In this document: piece after piece, positions 26,630 through 36,013 of the stretch
How positions within the stretch are numbered: position 1 is the first letter of the stretch
Layout: every line of letters begins with the position of its first letter
Assembly (NCBI RefSeq): GCF_003854275.1
Contig: NZ_QTQP01000003.1
Location: forward strand, 124,001 to 188,000
Reading direction: 5' to 3'
Length of the DNA stretch: 64,000 nucleotides
DNA from: Burkholderia sp. Bp8963
GTDB taxonomy: Bacteria; Pseudomonadota; Gammaproteobacteria; Burkholderiales; Burkholderiaceae
Program-made: the position numbers and the translations under genes
Notes under the pieces: generated by a model
Seen by the model: the letters and a program-made list of their open reading frames with translations, nothing else
The model's database searches: none
Told to the model about the DNA's origin: nothing

Positions 26630-28405
26630 TCAGCGATACCAGCGCGGCGTATAGACCCAGTCGCGCCCGTCGCCGACCGAGAAGCGCCGGGTCGTCGATG
26701 ATCCGACGATCACCATCGTGCGCATGTCGACCTGGTCGGCGCGCAGCGCGCCGAGCGTCGTATTGACGAGCGTCGCGCCGGGCCGGCCGATGTCGCGGCC
26801 GAGCACGACGACGGTATCGGCCGCGCGATGCGCGCGCACGACGTCGAGCGCGCGATCGAGCTGCCACGGCCGTGCGCGCGAGATCGGGTTGTAGAACGCC
26901 ATCACCAGGTCGGCCTCGGCCGCATGCGCGAGGCGCGTCTCGATCACGTCCCACGGTTTCAGGTTGTCCGACAGCGAGATCACGCAGAAGTCGTGGCCGA
27001 GCGGCGCACCGGCCTGCGCGGCGGTCGCGAGCGACGCCGACACGCCGGGTTCGACGCGCAGATCGACCGCCGCCCAGCGCGGGTCGCGTGCTTCGTCGAG
27101 CGCTTCGAGCACAGCGGCGGCCATCGCGAACACGCCCGGGTCGCCCGACGACACGACGGCGACGCGCCTTCCTTCAGCAGCCAGTTCGAACGCGTGGCGC
27201 GCGCGCTGCATCTCTTCGCGGTTGTCCGTGCCGTGCACGCGCTGCTCCGCGCGGAACGGCCCGGCCATGTTCACGTAGGTCGTGTAGCCAAGGATGTCGG
27301 TCGCCTCCGCGAGCGCCGCGCGTGCCGCGGGCGTCAGCCATGCGGCGCTGCCGGGCCCGAGGCCGAGCACGGTCAGGCGGCCGCGCGCGCGGCCGAGCGT
27401 CGCCGGATCGACGGGTTCGGTGGCAACCGCGCAGGCCAGTCCGTCGTGCGCGTCGTTCGTGCCGTTCGAATCACGCATCGCATGCCGCACGCGCAATGCC
27501 TGTCGCAGCATGGTGGCTGCGTCGGCGCCGGCTTCGGCATCGACAAAGCGCAGTGGCGCGCCGAGCGCGTCAGCGGCCGCTTCGAGCGTCGCGTCGCCGA
27601 TCATCGTCGCCGGCGCGACGAGCGCGGCCAGCGCTTGGGGTGCAAGGCCATGTGCGTCGAGCAGCGCGCCGACGCGCGAGACGAGCGGGGTGTTCTCGGC
27701 GTTCCCGGTGTCCCCAGTGTCCCCAGTGTCCTCGGTGTCCTCGGCGTCCGATACGCCGAGCCGCGCGCCAACGCCGATCACCACGCTGCGCGGATGGATC
27801 ACGAGTTCGTCACGCGCGCCGCGCCATGCAAGCGGCGTCACGCGGATCGCATGCGCGGCCGCGTCGTCGCGCGGCAGCGCGACGTCGTCGAGCCACGGCG
27901 CGGCGCCGTCGACGCGCGTGGATGCGCCCGCGAGCAGGTCGGAGACGAAGCGCTTGCCTTGCGAGAGATCGGCGAGCGCATAGCCGTCGGGCGGATTGAG
28001 CACGCACGCGCCGAAGCGCAGCTCGCCGCTCGTCGTGATCGCGGGCGCGACGCCGAGCCAGTCGGCCAGCTCGCGCGCGATCGCGTTCACGCCGGTGAGG
28101 CCGCCGAGCAGCGGCACGACGGCCGAGCCGTCCTCCGCGACCGCGAGCACCGGCGGCTCGACGCCCTTGTCGGCGAGCGCGGGCGCGACGCAGCGGATCA
28201 CGATGCCGGCCGCGCACAGCGCGACGATCGGCAGGCCGCGCGCATACAGTTCGCGCAGGTGTGCGCCGAGCTCGTCGAACGGCACGTCGGCGGCGACGCG
28301 CGACGCGAGGCCGTGCACCTGCGCGCCCGGATAGCGCGCCTGGATGCGCCGCGCGGTGTCGAGCGCGCCCGCGCCGAGAATCACGATCGCAGGCGGGGTC
28401 GTCAT
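26630..28405 (-). CDS. CbiG-CobJ fusion: cobalamin biosynthesis protein / precorrin-3B C17-methyltransferase
   Basis: A 591-residue fusion. Residues 1 to about 320 are CbiG-like: N-terminal [16 protein letters not shown], the core [13 protein letters not shown] and [16 protein letters not shown], and a CbiG_C-like part VIGVGARLG with [20 protein letters not shown]. From about residue 348, [19 protein letters not shown] begins a CobJ/CbiH methyltransferase with [13 protein letters not shown] and [15 protein letters not shown]. CobJ methylates C17 during ring contraction; CbiG opens the lactone in the anaerobic route. The start at 28405 overlaps the cobI stop (ATGA). A 9-bp DNA repeat encodes an acidic low-complexity linker near residues 219-233. 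Confidence 0.92.
   Translation of the reverse strand: MTTPPAIVILGAGALDTARRIQARYPGAQVHGLASRVAADVPFDELGAHLRELYARGLPIVALCAAGIVIRCVAPALADKGVEPPVLAVAEDGSAVVPLLGGLTGVNAIARELADWLGVAPAITTSGELRFGACVLNPPDGYALADLSQGKRFVSDLLAGASTRVDGAAPWLDDVALPRDDAAAHAIRVTPLAWRGARDELVIHPRSVVIGVGARLGVSDAEDTEDTGDTGDTGNAENTPLVSRVGALLDAHGLAPQALAALVAPATMIGDATLEAAADALGAPLRFVDAEAGADAATMLRQALRVRHAMRDSNGTNDAHDGLACAVATEPVDPATLGRARGRLTVLGLGPGSAAWLTPAARAALAEATDILGYTTYVNMAGPFRAEQRVHGTDNREEMQRARHAFELAAEGRRVAVVSSGDPGVFAMAAAVLEALDEARDPRWAAVDLRVEPGVSASLATAAQAGAPLGHDFCVISLSDNLKPWDVIETRLAHAAEADLVMAFYNPISRARPWQLDRALDVVRAHRAADTVVVLGRDIGRPGATLVNTTLGALRADQVDMRTMVIVGSSTTRRFSVGDGRDWVYTPRWYR
27707..27751 (-). repeat. 9-bp tandem repeat inside cbiG-cobJ
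   Basis: Five units of a 9-bp pattern (plus strand GGTGTCCCC, AGTGTCCCC, AGTGTCCTC, GGTGTCCTC, GGCGTCCGA) encode Asp/Glu-Thr-Gly-rich residues in the linker of the fusion protein. The unit length keeps the frame. Confidence 0.85.
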
Positions 28406-29136
28406 CCTTGCCATTTTTCCCCCGGCACGACGAGCAGCGAAAAATACGGCGACGCCATCGGGTCGACCTCGTCGAGCGGCACGATGCGCTGGTTCGCCAT
28501 CGTCGCGCGCTCGACGTACAGCGCGCGCTTTGCCAGGCCCAGCTCGTCGAGCACGCGCCGCACCTTGTCGAAGTTGCGGCCGAGCTTCATGATCACCGCC
28601 GCGTCGGCCTGCGCGAGCCGCGCGCGCAGTTCGTCCTCCGGCAGCACGCCGGACAGCACCGACAGGCTCTGGTTGCGGTACACGAGCGGCTGGCCGAGCA
28701 CGGCCGTGCCGCCGAGCATCGAGCACACGCCCGGCACGACTTCGGTGTCGTAGCGCGGCGCGAGACGATCGTGCAGATACATGTACGAGCCGTAGAAGAA
28801 CGGATCGCCTTCGCAGATCACGGCGACGTCGCGGCCCGCGTCCAGATGCGCGGCGACGACGTCGGCCGCGGTGTCGTAGAAATCGGCGATCACGGTTTCG
28901 TAGCAGAGCGGCGGCGGCAGCGCTTCGGTCGTCACCGGGTAGACGAGCGGCAGTTGCACCTGCGCGTCGAGCAGATGCGCTTCGACGATGCCATACGCAT
29001 TGCCTTTCTTGCCTTTCGCGACGAAATACGCGACCACCGGCGCGGCCTGCAACAGGCGCACCGCCTTCAGCGTCATCAGTTCGGGGTCGCCCGGGCCGAC
29101 GCCGAGGCCGAACAGGCGTCCGCGCGCGGCCGTCAT
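28402..29136 (-). CDS. cobI: precorrin-2 C20-methyltransferase
   Basis: A 244-residue SAM-dependent methyltransferase converting precorrin-2 to precorrin-3A. It shows [20 protein letters not shown] at the N-terminus, [21 protein letters not shown], and [21 protein letters not shown], all standard for CobI/CbiL. The start at 29136 overlaps the cobH stop by ATGA, and its own stop overlaps the CbiG-CobJ start. It is the third gene of the leftward operon cobG-cobH-cobI-cbiG/cobJ. Confidence 0.95.
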   Translation of the reverse strand: MTAARGRLFGLGVGPGDPELMTLKAVRLLQAAPVVAYFVAKGKKGNAYGIVEAHLLDAQVQLPLVYPVTTEALPPPLCYETVIADFYDTAADVVAAHLDAGRDVAVICEGDPFFYGSYMYLHDRLAPRYDTEVVPGVCSMLGGTAVLGQPLVYRNQSLSVLSGVLPEDELRARLAQADAAVIMKLGRNFDKVRRVLDELGLAKRALYVERATMANQRIVPLDEVDPMASPYFSLLVVPGEKWQG

Positions 29137-29759
29137 TCGACCTCCGTCGCGAGCGCGTTGACGGCGGCCGCCGCCATCGCGCTGCCGCCACGGCGGCCGA
29201 GCAGCGCGACGTACGGCACGCCGCGGCTGTCGGCCGCGAGCAGCGCCTTCGATTCGGCCGCGCCGATGAAGCCGACCGGGAAGCCGAGAATCAGCGCGGG
29301 GCGCGGCGCGCCGGCGTCGAGCAGATCGAGCAGATGGAACAGCGCGGTCGGCGCGTTGCCGATCACGACGACGCTGCCCGCGAGGTGCGGGCGCCACAGT
29401 TCGAGCGCCGCGGCCGAGCGCGTGTTGCCGAGCTGGCGGGCGAGGTCGGGCACCTCGGGCTCGCCAAGCGTGCAGAGCACGCGATTGCCGGCCGGCAGCC
29501 GCGCACGCGTGATGCCTTCCGCGACCATCTTCGCGTCGCAGAGGATCGGCGCGCCGGCGGCCAGCGCTGCGCGGCCCGCCGCGCCCGCGCCGGTGGAGAA
29601 GCGCAGGTCGTCGACGACGTCGACCATCCCGCACGCGTGGATCACGCGCACCGCGAGTTTCTCGAGGTCCGCGGGGATCCGCGACAGGTCGGCCTCGGCA
29701 CGGATCGTCGCGAACGACTGGCGGTAGATTTCCTGCCCGTCGCGTATGTAGTCAAGCAT
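29133..29759 (-). CDS. cobH: precorrin-8X methylmutase
   Basis: A 208-residue enzyme moving the methyl group from C11 to C12 to give hydrogenobyrinic acid. Family blocks are [18 protein letters not shown] (containing the catalytic His), [14 protein letters not shown], and [20 protein letters not shown]. The start [16 protein letters not shown] at 29759 matches the usual N-terminus of CobH. It overlaps the end of cobG by 8 bp, and cobI by 4 bp. Confidence 0.95.
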   Translation of the reverse strand: MLDYIRDGQEIYRQSFATIRAEADLSRIPADLEKLAVRVIHACGMVDVVDDLRFSTGAGAAGRAALAAGAPILCDAKMVAEGITRARLPAGNRVLCTLGEPEVPDLARQLGNTRSAAALELWRPHLAGSVVVIGNAPTALFHLLDLLDAGAPRPALILGFPVGFIGAAESKALLAADSRGVPYVALLGRRGGSAMAAAAVNALATEVE

Positions 29760-31233
29760 CGGTGGTGTCCTGGCTTTGCCGCGCATCGCCCAGTCGGGCC
29801 GCGGCTTGGTCGATCGTCAAGTGGCGCGCGAGCGGGGCGCCGAGGCCCGCTGCGTCGTCGCGCCGGTAAAGGTCGTAGCGTGCCGGCGCGACCGCGACGA
29901 GCGTGTGCGCCGCGGGGTGCGGCAGCGCGCAATGGCGCTCGCAGCCGGTCAGGTGCACGAGGTTCACGGCGTGCACGCTGCGCGCATGGCCGACGCGCGC
30001 GGCAAGCGCGAGCGCGTCTTGCTTCGTGTCGGCACGCGCTTTCGCGCAGCCGGCGCTGCCGGCGCAGGCGACAAGCTGCGCGAGCGGATCTGTCGGCTCG
30101 CAGACGAGGCCGAGCGCGGCGAGCGCATCGCGCAGCGCGGGCGCGTCGGTTGTCGCGACGCCGTGGATGAACACGCCTTGCCAAGGTGTGATCGACAGTG
30201 TGCCGTCGCCATGCGTGTCGGCGAGCGCCGCGAGCGCGTCGAGTCGCGCCGCGTCGAGACGGCCGAGCGCGAACTGCGCGCCGACGCTGCAGCGCGACGC
30301 GTCGTTCGACGGATGCGCGCCGAAGCGCAACGCGAAACCGGACGGCGCGCGCCGCCAGTCGGCAAGCGCGGGGTCGGCTGCAAGCGGAAACGGCAGATAG
30401 GCTTGTGCGCGCTCGAGCAGCACCTGCTCGCCACATGTCGCAAGCAACGCGCGCATGCGCGTCACGTCGGTCGGCGCGAGGTCGAGGAACGCGAGCAGCA
30501 GCGCGCGCACGAGCGCGGCCGATTCCTCAGGCGAAACGTCGACGCACGCGGGCGCATCGGCGCGCGAAACCGGCGGACATCCGGCGAGCCCGGCCGCGAT
30601 GCGTACGGCGCCGTCGCCGCGCCGCCATGCGGACAGCCAGATGTCATGTGGATGGTCGAGCGCCGCGACCGCTTCGCCGCCGTCGAGCTGGATCGCGAAT
30701 TTCGGCGACAGCTCGAAGCGGCGCGGCTCATGCGCGAGCAGGTCGAACAGCGGCGCGGCGAGCGCGCGGCTGTCGATGAGCGCGGCGGGATCGCGCCCCG
30801 CGAGCGGGCTCAGCATCAGGTTGCGCACGTCGTCGCTCGCCGCGAGCGCGGCGGCATCGCCGCCGGCGTCGACGAGCGGGCCGAGCCCCGCATCGAGCAG
30901 CGCGCGGGTGAGCGCATCGACTTCGCCGCCGCGGATCCCGCGCAGTTGAAGGTTCGCGCGGTTGGTCGCTTCGATCACGCCGGAACCGTGCGCACGCGCG
31001 ACGGCCGCGATCGCGCGCGCCTGGGCCGCGTCGACGCGGCCGCCGGACAGCTTGACCCGGCACAGTCCGCCATCGGCGGCCGGGACGACGCGCACGAGCC
31101 CCGGGCAGGCCGATGGCCGCACGGCAGGTGAAGCAGGGGACGGAACGGAGGCGGAACTCAACGGGGCACCGGGACTGTGTCGCGCCGCGGCCAACGCATC
31201 GGTACACCCCGCCCGATGCCGGCTGGCACGCAC
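29752..31233 (-). CDS. cobG: precorrin-3B synthase
   Basis: A 493-residue member of the sulfite/nitrite reductase-like family. CobG uses O2 to hydroxylate precorrin-3A and form the gamma-lactone before ring contraction. The C-terminal half has the iron-sulfur/siroheme-type cysteine pattern CAGSAGC followed by LTGCERHC. The N-terminal CPGLVRVVPAADGGLCRVKLSGG is typical. The start is a GTG at 31233, only about 10 bp past the riboswitch closing stem, so ribosome access could itself be switched; other GTGs downstream are possible. It commits this organism to an oxygen-dependent step. Confidence 0.93.
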   Translation of the reverse strand: MRASRHRAGCTDALAAARHSPGAPLSSASVPSPASPAVRPSACPGLVRVVPAADGGLCRVKLSGGRVDAAQARAIAAVARAHGSGVIEATNRANLQLRGIRGGEVDALTRALLDAGLGPLVDAGGDAAALAASDDVRNLMLSPLAGRDPAALIDSRALAAPLFDLLAHEPRRFELSPKFAIQLDGGEAVAALDHPHDIWLSAWRRGDGAVRIAAGLAGCPPVSRADAPACVDVSPEESAALVRALLLAFLDLAPTDVTRMRALLATCGEQVLLERAQAYLPFPLAADPALADWRRAPSGFALRFGAHPSNDASRCSVGAQFALGRLDAARLDALAALADTHGDGTLSITPWQGVFIHGVATTDAPALRDALAALGLVCEPTDPLAQLVACAGSAGCAKARADTKQDALALAARVGHARSVHAVNLVHLTGCERHCALPHPAAHTLVAVAPARYDLYRRDDAAGLGAPLARHLTIDQAAARLGDARQSQDTTDA

Positions 31234-31242
31234 GCACTTTCA

Positions 31243-31404
31243 GGCCGGCAGGTCTCCTGGCTCACAGGTCGACGCCCGCTCCAGGCCTTCCCGGTGAAAC
31301 CAGTGGCATCGGGTGGAGACGGGCTCGCTGCGTACAGTTGCGGGGGCAGCCACAGCAGCGCGAAGCGCCCTGTGTTCCCTCTTCGGCCCCGAAGGGCACC
31401 GGCG
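31243..31404 (-). ncRNA. cobalamin riboswitch upstream of cobG operon
   Basis: On the minus strand: GCCGGTGCCCTTC, GGGAACACAGGG, core GCTGCCCCCGCAACTGTA, B12 box GATGCCACTGG (complement at about 31300-31310), CGGGAAGGCCTGG and the closing GAGCCAGGAGACCTGCCGGCC. A -10-like TATCCT (31423-31418) lies 14 bp upstream of its 5' end. It sits directly before the cobG GTG, so translational control by sequestering the start region is plausible. Its sequence differs more from the other two riboswitches in the window than those do from each other. Confidence 0.92.
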
Positions 31405-31585
31405 AACGAACGGGCGTAGGATACCCGATTTTAGAAGGGCCTTAGCGGCTGTGTCCCGTTCCGCGGATTGTTCTTTTGATGATGCCGATCGATCGATTCG
31501 CAACGGCCGTCCTGCGGAATTGCGGGCTGCGCTGGCGTGGACGACTAAAGTTCGTCCTGACCTCGTGCGCCGCGCCGAACACCCG

Positions 31586-32101
31586 TTAAACGCGACCTTG
31601 GCGCAGCGCTTGGGGTGGCGCCTCACTGCCGACGTTCGCCGTGACTTTGGTTAGCAGCAACGCAAGCTGCTCGCGCTCCGATAACGTCAGATTGGCGAAC
31701 AAGCTCCCAATCCACCTACTGTGTTGGTCGAACATCTTCTTGGCGAGCTGTTTGCCCCTGCGCGTCAGACGAATACGCAGCGCGCGGCGATCCGTCGGAT
31801 CCGCCATGCGCTCGATCAGCGCATCTTTTTCCAGCCCGTCCAGCAGCCCCGTCACCGTTGCGCGCGTCACGCCGGCCTGTTCGGCCAGGACGTTCGGGGC
31901 CAATCCTTCTCCCGCCGCCTCTAGCAGGAACAGGATGACGAAACGGCCTTCAGACAATCCATGCGGCGCCAGCAGTGACGCACAGTCGCGGTCGATGTCA
32001 GCCGACAGCGAGAGCAACTGAAAGCACAAACGGATCCCGTCCAGATTTGGGACGCTACGCCTTGCTGCTTCATGCAGTAGCGCCAGATATTTTTGTTCCA
32101 T
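31586..32101 (-). CDS. MarR family transcriptional regulator of the accessory cluster
   Basis: A 171-residue winged-helix repressor. The core shows LAEQAGVTRATVTGLLDGLEKDALIERM (helix-turn-helix) and the wing DPTDRRALRIRLTRRGKQLAKKMF. It is transcribed away from the eight-gene operon that begins at 32457, the usual arrangement for a MarR protein sensing the product or an intermediate. A 20-bp inverted repeat in the shared intergenic region is a candidate operator. It marks the left end of the accessory, more A+T-rich segment. Confidence 0.88.
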   Translation of the reverse strand: MEQKYLALLHEAARRSVPNLDGIRLCFQLLSLSADIDRDCASLLAPHGLSEGRFVILFLLEAAGEGLAPNVLAEQAGVTRATVTGLLDGLEKDALIERMADPTDRRALRIRLTRRGKQLAKKMFDQHSRWIGSLFANLTLSEREQLALLLTKVTANVGSEAPPQALRQGRV

Positions 32102-32297
32102 CGGAATTGGTACCGTCCCTTATTACACGGCGCCCAACTTTATCGATCATGGAATGCGCGGTCAAGCAACGAGGGGGCGTAGGGAAGAAGCGGCATTGAC
32201 ACGCATTGTAACGGTCGAACGGAAGCGGGTATCCCGGCCTGCTCTGCCGAGAATGACGTGCTGCTCGCTGAACGTGTGCTGCGCGCGCAGATTACAA

Positions 32298-32333
32298 CTT
32301 CTTGACAAGTCAGGAAGGCGTCGTCAATATAGT
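32298..32333 (+). promoter_or_regulatory. operon promoter with overlapping MarR-type operator
   Basis: CTTCTTGACAAGTCAGGAAG at 32298-32317 is a 20-bp inverted repeat (9-bp arms, one mismatch, AA centre). It covers a consensus -35 TTGACA (32302-32307). A -10-like AATATA (32326-32331, 18-bp spacing) or TATAGT (32328-32333, 20 bp) follows. MarR binding here would block the eight-gene operon. The start codon lies about 125 bp downstream, leaving a long leader. Confidence 0.6.
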
Positions 32334-32456
32334 TAGGCGCCGTACAGTATGGCGACGATCAAAATGGGAAGGTGGCACGCGCATTTGAATTCATTGGAGT
32401 GCGCTGGACTACGGTGGATGGCTTGTAGAAGGGTTGCCAATAGCCAGGAGGGCTAG

Positions 32457-33476
32457 GTGTTGCATTTCAATAAAGAGCGGAGCGCATCTCGATTCGCGGC
32501 CGACATAAGTCTTTTGAGAGACCGCGTTAAGTTTCGACGTAGCCTCGTACGCAGGTTAATTCCTGCCGCTGTTTATCGCAGGGAGATGGTGCGGCGCTGG
32601 GTGATCGAGAAATCCGAGCTTGATGGCATCAAGATCGGCCTTGCAGGGACGTTAGCGGAACGCGAGCAAGCCTTTCGATTGGTGCACGATTCCTATGTTG
32701 CACGAGGCATTGCATTTCCAGCGCGATCAGGTCTAAAGTTCTCTCCCCATCACATTCTTCCTGGCACGACGACCTTCGTGGCGACCCGATTCGGCCGTTT
32801 GCTCGGGACCATTTCGCTCGTCGAAGATTCGCCAATCGGCTTGCCGATGGAGGTGGTGCATGCCGCTGACATCGCGGCATTGCGACATACAGGTCGGCGA
32901 TTTGCCGAGGTCAGTGCACTGTCGGTCGCTCAAGATGTTCGTGGGCGTGGTATTGCATTGTTGCTCTATAACGCGCTGTTCCGCTGGGCGCGCCGACATC
33001 GCCTGATCGAGGATTTGGTGATTGCCGTGCATCCGAAGATGCGCGAGTTCTACTGTCACGGGCTGCTGTTCGAACGCATCGGGCTGACACGAGAATATGG
33101 TGCGTTAAACAAGGCACTCTCGATGCCGTTGCGTATCGACCTAACAACAGCAGCCCCCCGCTATCGCGATATCTATGATCGCGGAGACATGGAAGTTGCT
33201 ATTGCCGATCGTCGCACGAACCTATATCGCTTCTTTTTGGACGATGTACTGGACTGCATTCAGTTGCCTCGTTTTGCGCACCCTCCGTTCACCTTGTCCT
33301 CGCCACCGGCGTGGACGGATGACGAGGTCAAGGCCTATCTGATCGATTGTGGCGTCGAAGTGGCGCGTCTTCCCCGGCAAGTGCGTCGGCTCATTTTTGC
33401 GACTTACCCACGCACGGGGGAACCGGCTCCTAACGAAAGCGAAGCGATTCATCCTGGTTTCGCGGCAACCGCTTGA
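32457..33476 (+). CDS. FeeM-like N-acyl amino acid synthase (GNAT-fold acyltransferase)
   Basis: A 339-residue protein beginning at GTG with CAGGAGGG just upstream. Residues of about 55-240 match the FeeM N-acyl amino acid synthase core: REQAFRLVHDSYVARGIAF, LLGTISLVEDSPIGLPME, RRFAEVSALSVAQDVRGRG (Glu151, Arg162-Gly165) and HPKMREFYCHGLLFERIG. FeeM joins a fatty acyl group from acyl-carrier protein to an amino acid (tyrosine in the founding member). An unrecognised C-terminal extension of about 100 residues follows. It is first in the operon, 17 bp before the methyltransferase gene. Acyl chain and amino acid cannot be read from sequence. Confidence 0.75.
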   Translation: MLHFNKERSASRFAADISLLRDRVKFRRSLVRRLIPAAVYRREMVRRWVIEKSELDGIKIGLAGTLAEREQAFRLVHDSYVARGIAFPARSGLKFSPHHILPGTTTFVATRFGRLLGTISLVEDSPIGLPMEVVHAADIAALRHTGRRFAEVSALSVAQDVRGRGIALLLYNALFRWARRHRLIEDLVIAVHPKMREFYCHGLLFERIGLTREYGALNKALSMPLRIDLTTAAPRYRDIYDRGDMEVAIADRRTNLYRFFLDDVLDCIQLPRFAHPPFTLSSPPAWTDDEVKAYLIDCGVEVARLPRQVRRLIFATYPRTGEPAPNESEAIHPGFAATA

Positions 33477-33493
33477 TCGCGCAGGGGAGAAGG

Positions 33494-34360
33494 ATGTTCA
33501 TACCGGAACTGTTCAAAACTATCGTCCGTGAGGCGACGGCCCGCCAGCCTTTACTTCGTACCCCGGAACCTTTCCTTGTAATGGATGGCGAGGAATCGGT
33601 CGACGCGTATGCGAACGGCGGCCGGCAAAGCGGCGCGCTGTCGGGCGTCTACCTTTATCACCTCGCGCACATGTGCCAGATGATCCGGCCGGGTGACGTC
33701 GTGCTGGATGTAGGTTGCGGGCCGTGCAACCTGCTCGGGCAGCTTGCCGAACTCAACCCGCGCACGGAGTTCGTTGGGCTGGACATGTCGCGGACTATGC
33801 TGGCTCGGGCTGAGAAGATATTTGCGGAGAAGGAGGTGAGCAATATCGAGTTGCAATACGGCGACATGACTACCTTGAAAGGCATTCAAGATCACAGCAT
33901 TGACGTCGTGGTGTCTTCGATGGCATTCCATCACCTGCCCGACGTGGATGCGCTGGGCAAGACGTTCGCTCAGATCGAGCGCGTCCTGAAACCCGACGGT
34001 GCGGTCTATTTCAACGACTTCGGCCGGCTGCGCCATCCGGCATCCGTTCAGTATTTTGTGAACCGTGCCGCAGCGGGAGAGCGTTCCGAGTTGGTTGACG
34101 ATTACTACCATTCGCTGCATGCCGCATTTACGCGTGACGAGTATGAGCGCCTTGCGCGGCGCCATTTGCGCGATCGCGGGCGAGTTTATGCGACGGCCAT
34201 CAGTCCGCTGCAGATCGTGATCAAGAGTCCGTCCCGACATCGTGCGGTGTCGGAGAGCGAGCTGAAAAGGCGCTTCCGCGCTTTGCCGCGCGCGCGTCGC
34301 GCCGATGTAAGGCAACTTTCGCTTTTTCTTCGTTTGGGCGGTCTTTCCGGCGCACTGTAA
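33494..34360 (+). CDS. class I SAM-dependent methyltransferase
   Basis: A 288-residue methyltransferase. Motif I is VVLDVGCGPCNLLGQL (residues 69-84), the acidic residue after strand 2 is in FVGLDMS, and motif II/III regions are DVVVSSMAFHHLPD and IERVLKPDGAVYFNDFG. A long, basic C-terminal region (SPSRHRAVSESELKRRF) is extra. The start MFIPELFKT at 33494 has GGGAGAAGG just before it. Lying between an acyltransferase and an oxidase, it likely methylates an O or N of the pathway intermediate; the target atom is unknown. Confidence 0.85.
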   Translation: MFIPELFKTIVREATARQPLLRTPEPFLVMDGEESVDAYANGGRQSGALSGVYLYHLAHMCQMIRPGDVVLDVGCGPCNLLGQLAELNPRTEFVGLDMSRTMLARAEKIFAEKEVSNIELQYGDMTTLKGIQDHSIDVVVSSMAFHHLPDVDALGKTFAQIERVLKPDGAVYFNDFGRLRHPASVQYFVNRAAAGERSELVDDYYHSLHAAFTRDEYERLARRHLRDRGRVYATAISPLQIVIKSPSRHRAVSESELKRRFRALPRARRADVRQLSLFLRLGGLSGAL

Positions 34361-34371
34361 GGGGATGAGGC

Positions 34372-36009
34372 TTGTCACAAGAAATGCATGCAGCTCTATT
34401 GGCATGGCGCGCTGCACTTGGCCCGGATGCTGTGCGCGAGGATGCAGAAACCCTCGAACGATATGCCAGGGATACGAGCGACTACTCGCAACGGGCCTTG
34501 GCGGTGCTGTTTCCGGCCGATACTGAGGAAGTTCGGATCGTCGTTCGTATTGCGGCGGCGCATCGCGTACCGGTGCATCCAATCAGTACAGGGCGAAACT
34601 GGGGTTATGGCACGGCCAACCCGTATCGCAGCAATTGCGTCATCGTCGATTTGTCTCGCATGTGTGACATCCGTGCGTTCGACGCAGATCTCGGATTGAT
34701 CACCCTCGAGCCAGGTGTGACGCAAGGCTCATTACGTGTCTGGCTTGACCAGCATGGCTTGCCGTTCATGGTGCCGACAACCGGCGCGGGTCCGGGTTGC
34801 AGCATCGTGGGAAATGCACTGGAACGCGGCTACGGGATCACGCCGATCGCGGATCACTTCGCTGCCGTGACCGCGCTTGAAGCAGTCTTGCCAGACGGCA
34901 GCGTGTATCGCTCGCCTATGTCTGCCCATGGCACCATGAGCGGCTTCAAATGGGGCGTTGGGCCGTATCTCGACGGCATGTTTACGCAGAGCCATGTTGG
35001 CATCGTCACCAGTATGACAGTCGCACTCTCGCGTCGTCCGGAGTGCGTCGAGGCATTCTATTTCTGGATCGATGACGATCTCAAACTGGAATCGGCAGTT
35101 GATGCGACACGACGGATCTTGCATGAGGCGGGTGCCAACGTGAGCGGCATCAATCTCATGAGCGCCGCGCGAGTGCTGGCCATGTCGGCGCAGCATCTCG
35201 ACGAGAGCGGGCAGCCAACTCGCCCTGCTGCTGAATCGGATATCGAGGTGCTGGCAAGACGCGCCGGAGCAGCGCCTTGGATGGGCGCCGGCGCGCTTTA
35301 CGGAACGAGCCGGCATGTAAAGGCGACGCGCAAATTGGTTCGGCAAGTGCTGACTGGCGTGGCGAGTCGAATCGTGTTCATGACGCCAGCGAAAGCCGGG
35401 CGAATCGAAACCCTGATGCGATGGTTACCGGGCACACGAGCGCGTCGGCTGGCTGGCATGGTCGACATGATGAAGCAGGGGCTGTCGCTGCTGGAAGGGA
35501 TACCCGGCGAAGTCGCGTTGCCACTGGCGTACTGGAAGTCGGGTCCGCCGCCGGAGCGGGATCGACATCCATCGCGCGACGGGTGCGGCCTCCTCTGGTA
35601 TGCACCGATCGTCCCGATGCGAGGGAGCGATGCGCGGCATTTTGTGGATTTGGTACGTCGCGTTTGCGCTCGCTATGGCTTCGACGCACCCATCACGTTC
35701 ACAAGTGTTTCGGCTCGCAGCTTTGATTGCACGCTTCCCTTGCTGTTTGATCGTACCGACAGCGCTGCCTGCACGGCCGCGCAGGCATGTTGGGATACGC
35801 TGCTTTCTGAAGGCAGGCGATCGGGTTTCATACCGTACAGGGTACACGCACGTCATGCTGTCTCGATGGTCGACGAGGATCAACCATTCTGGACGGTTGC
35901 CCGAAAGCTGAAGGACGCTTTGGATCCTCTCCACATCCTGTCACCAGGAAGGTGGGACTCCCAGGCGAAACACGGCAGCCCCATCACCCATCTACCACGC
36001 ACGGAGTGA
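34372..36009 (+). CDS. FAD-linked oxidase, vanillyl-alcohol oxidase / 4-cresol dehydrogenase type
   Basis: A 545-residue VAO/PCMH flavoprotein. The FAD pyrophosphate loop is PISTGRNWGYG (residues 70-80), followed by DLGLITLEPGVTQGSL and IVGNALERGYGITPIADHF, which resemble 4-cresol dehydrogenase and vanillyl-alcohol oxidase closely. Near the end, PYRVHARH (Tyr489-Arg490) aligns with the Tyr-Arg pair that binds the phenolate in those enzymes, and DPLHILSPGRW is the usual C-terminus. Family members oxidise para-substituted phenols through a quinone methide. The start is TTG at 34372, or ATG at 34384. It begins 11 bp after the methyltransferase. Confidence 0.85.
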   Translation: MSQEMHAALLAWRAALGPDAVREDAETLERYARDTSDYSQRALAVLFPADTEEVRIVVRIAAAHRVPVHPISTGRNWGYGTANPYRSNCVIVDLSRMCDIRAFDADLGLITLEPGVTQGSLRVWLDQHGLPFMVPTTGAGPGCSIVGNALERGYGITPIADHFAAVTALEAVLPDGSVYRSPMSAHGTMSGFKWGVGPYLDGMFTQSHVGIVTSMTVALSRRPECVEAFYFWIDDDLKLESAVDATRRILHEAGANVSGINLMSAARVLAMSAQHLDESGQPTRPAAESDIEVLARRAGAAPWMGAGALYGTSRHVKATRKLVRQVLTGVASRIVFMTPAKAGRIETLMRWLPGTRARRLAGMVDMMKQGLSLLEGIPGEVALPLAYWKSGPPPERDRHPSRDGCGLLWYAPIVPMRGSDARHFVDLVRRVCARYGFDAPITFTSVSARSFDCTLPLLFDRTDSAACTAAQACWDTLLSEGRRSGFIPYRVHARHAVSMVDEDQPFWTVARKLKDALDPLHILSPGRWDSQAKHGSPITHLPRTE

Positions 36010-36013
36010 CGCA

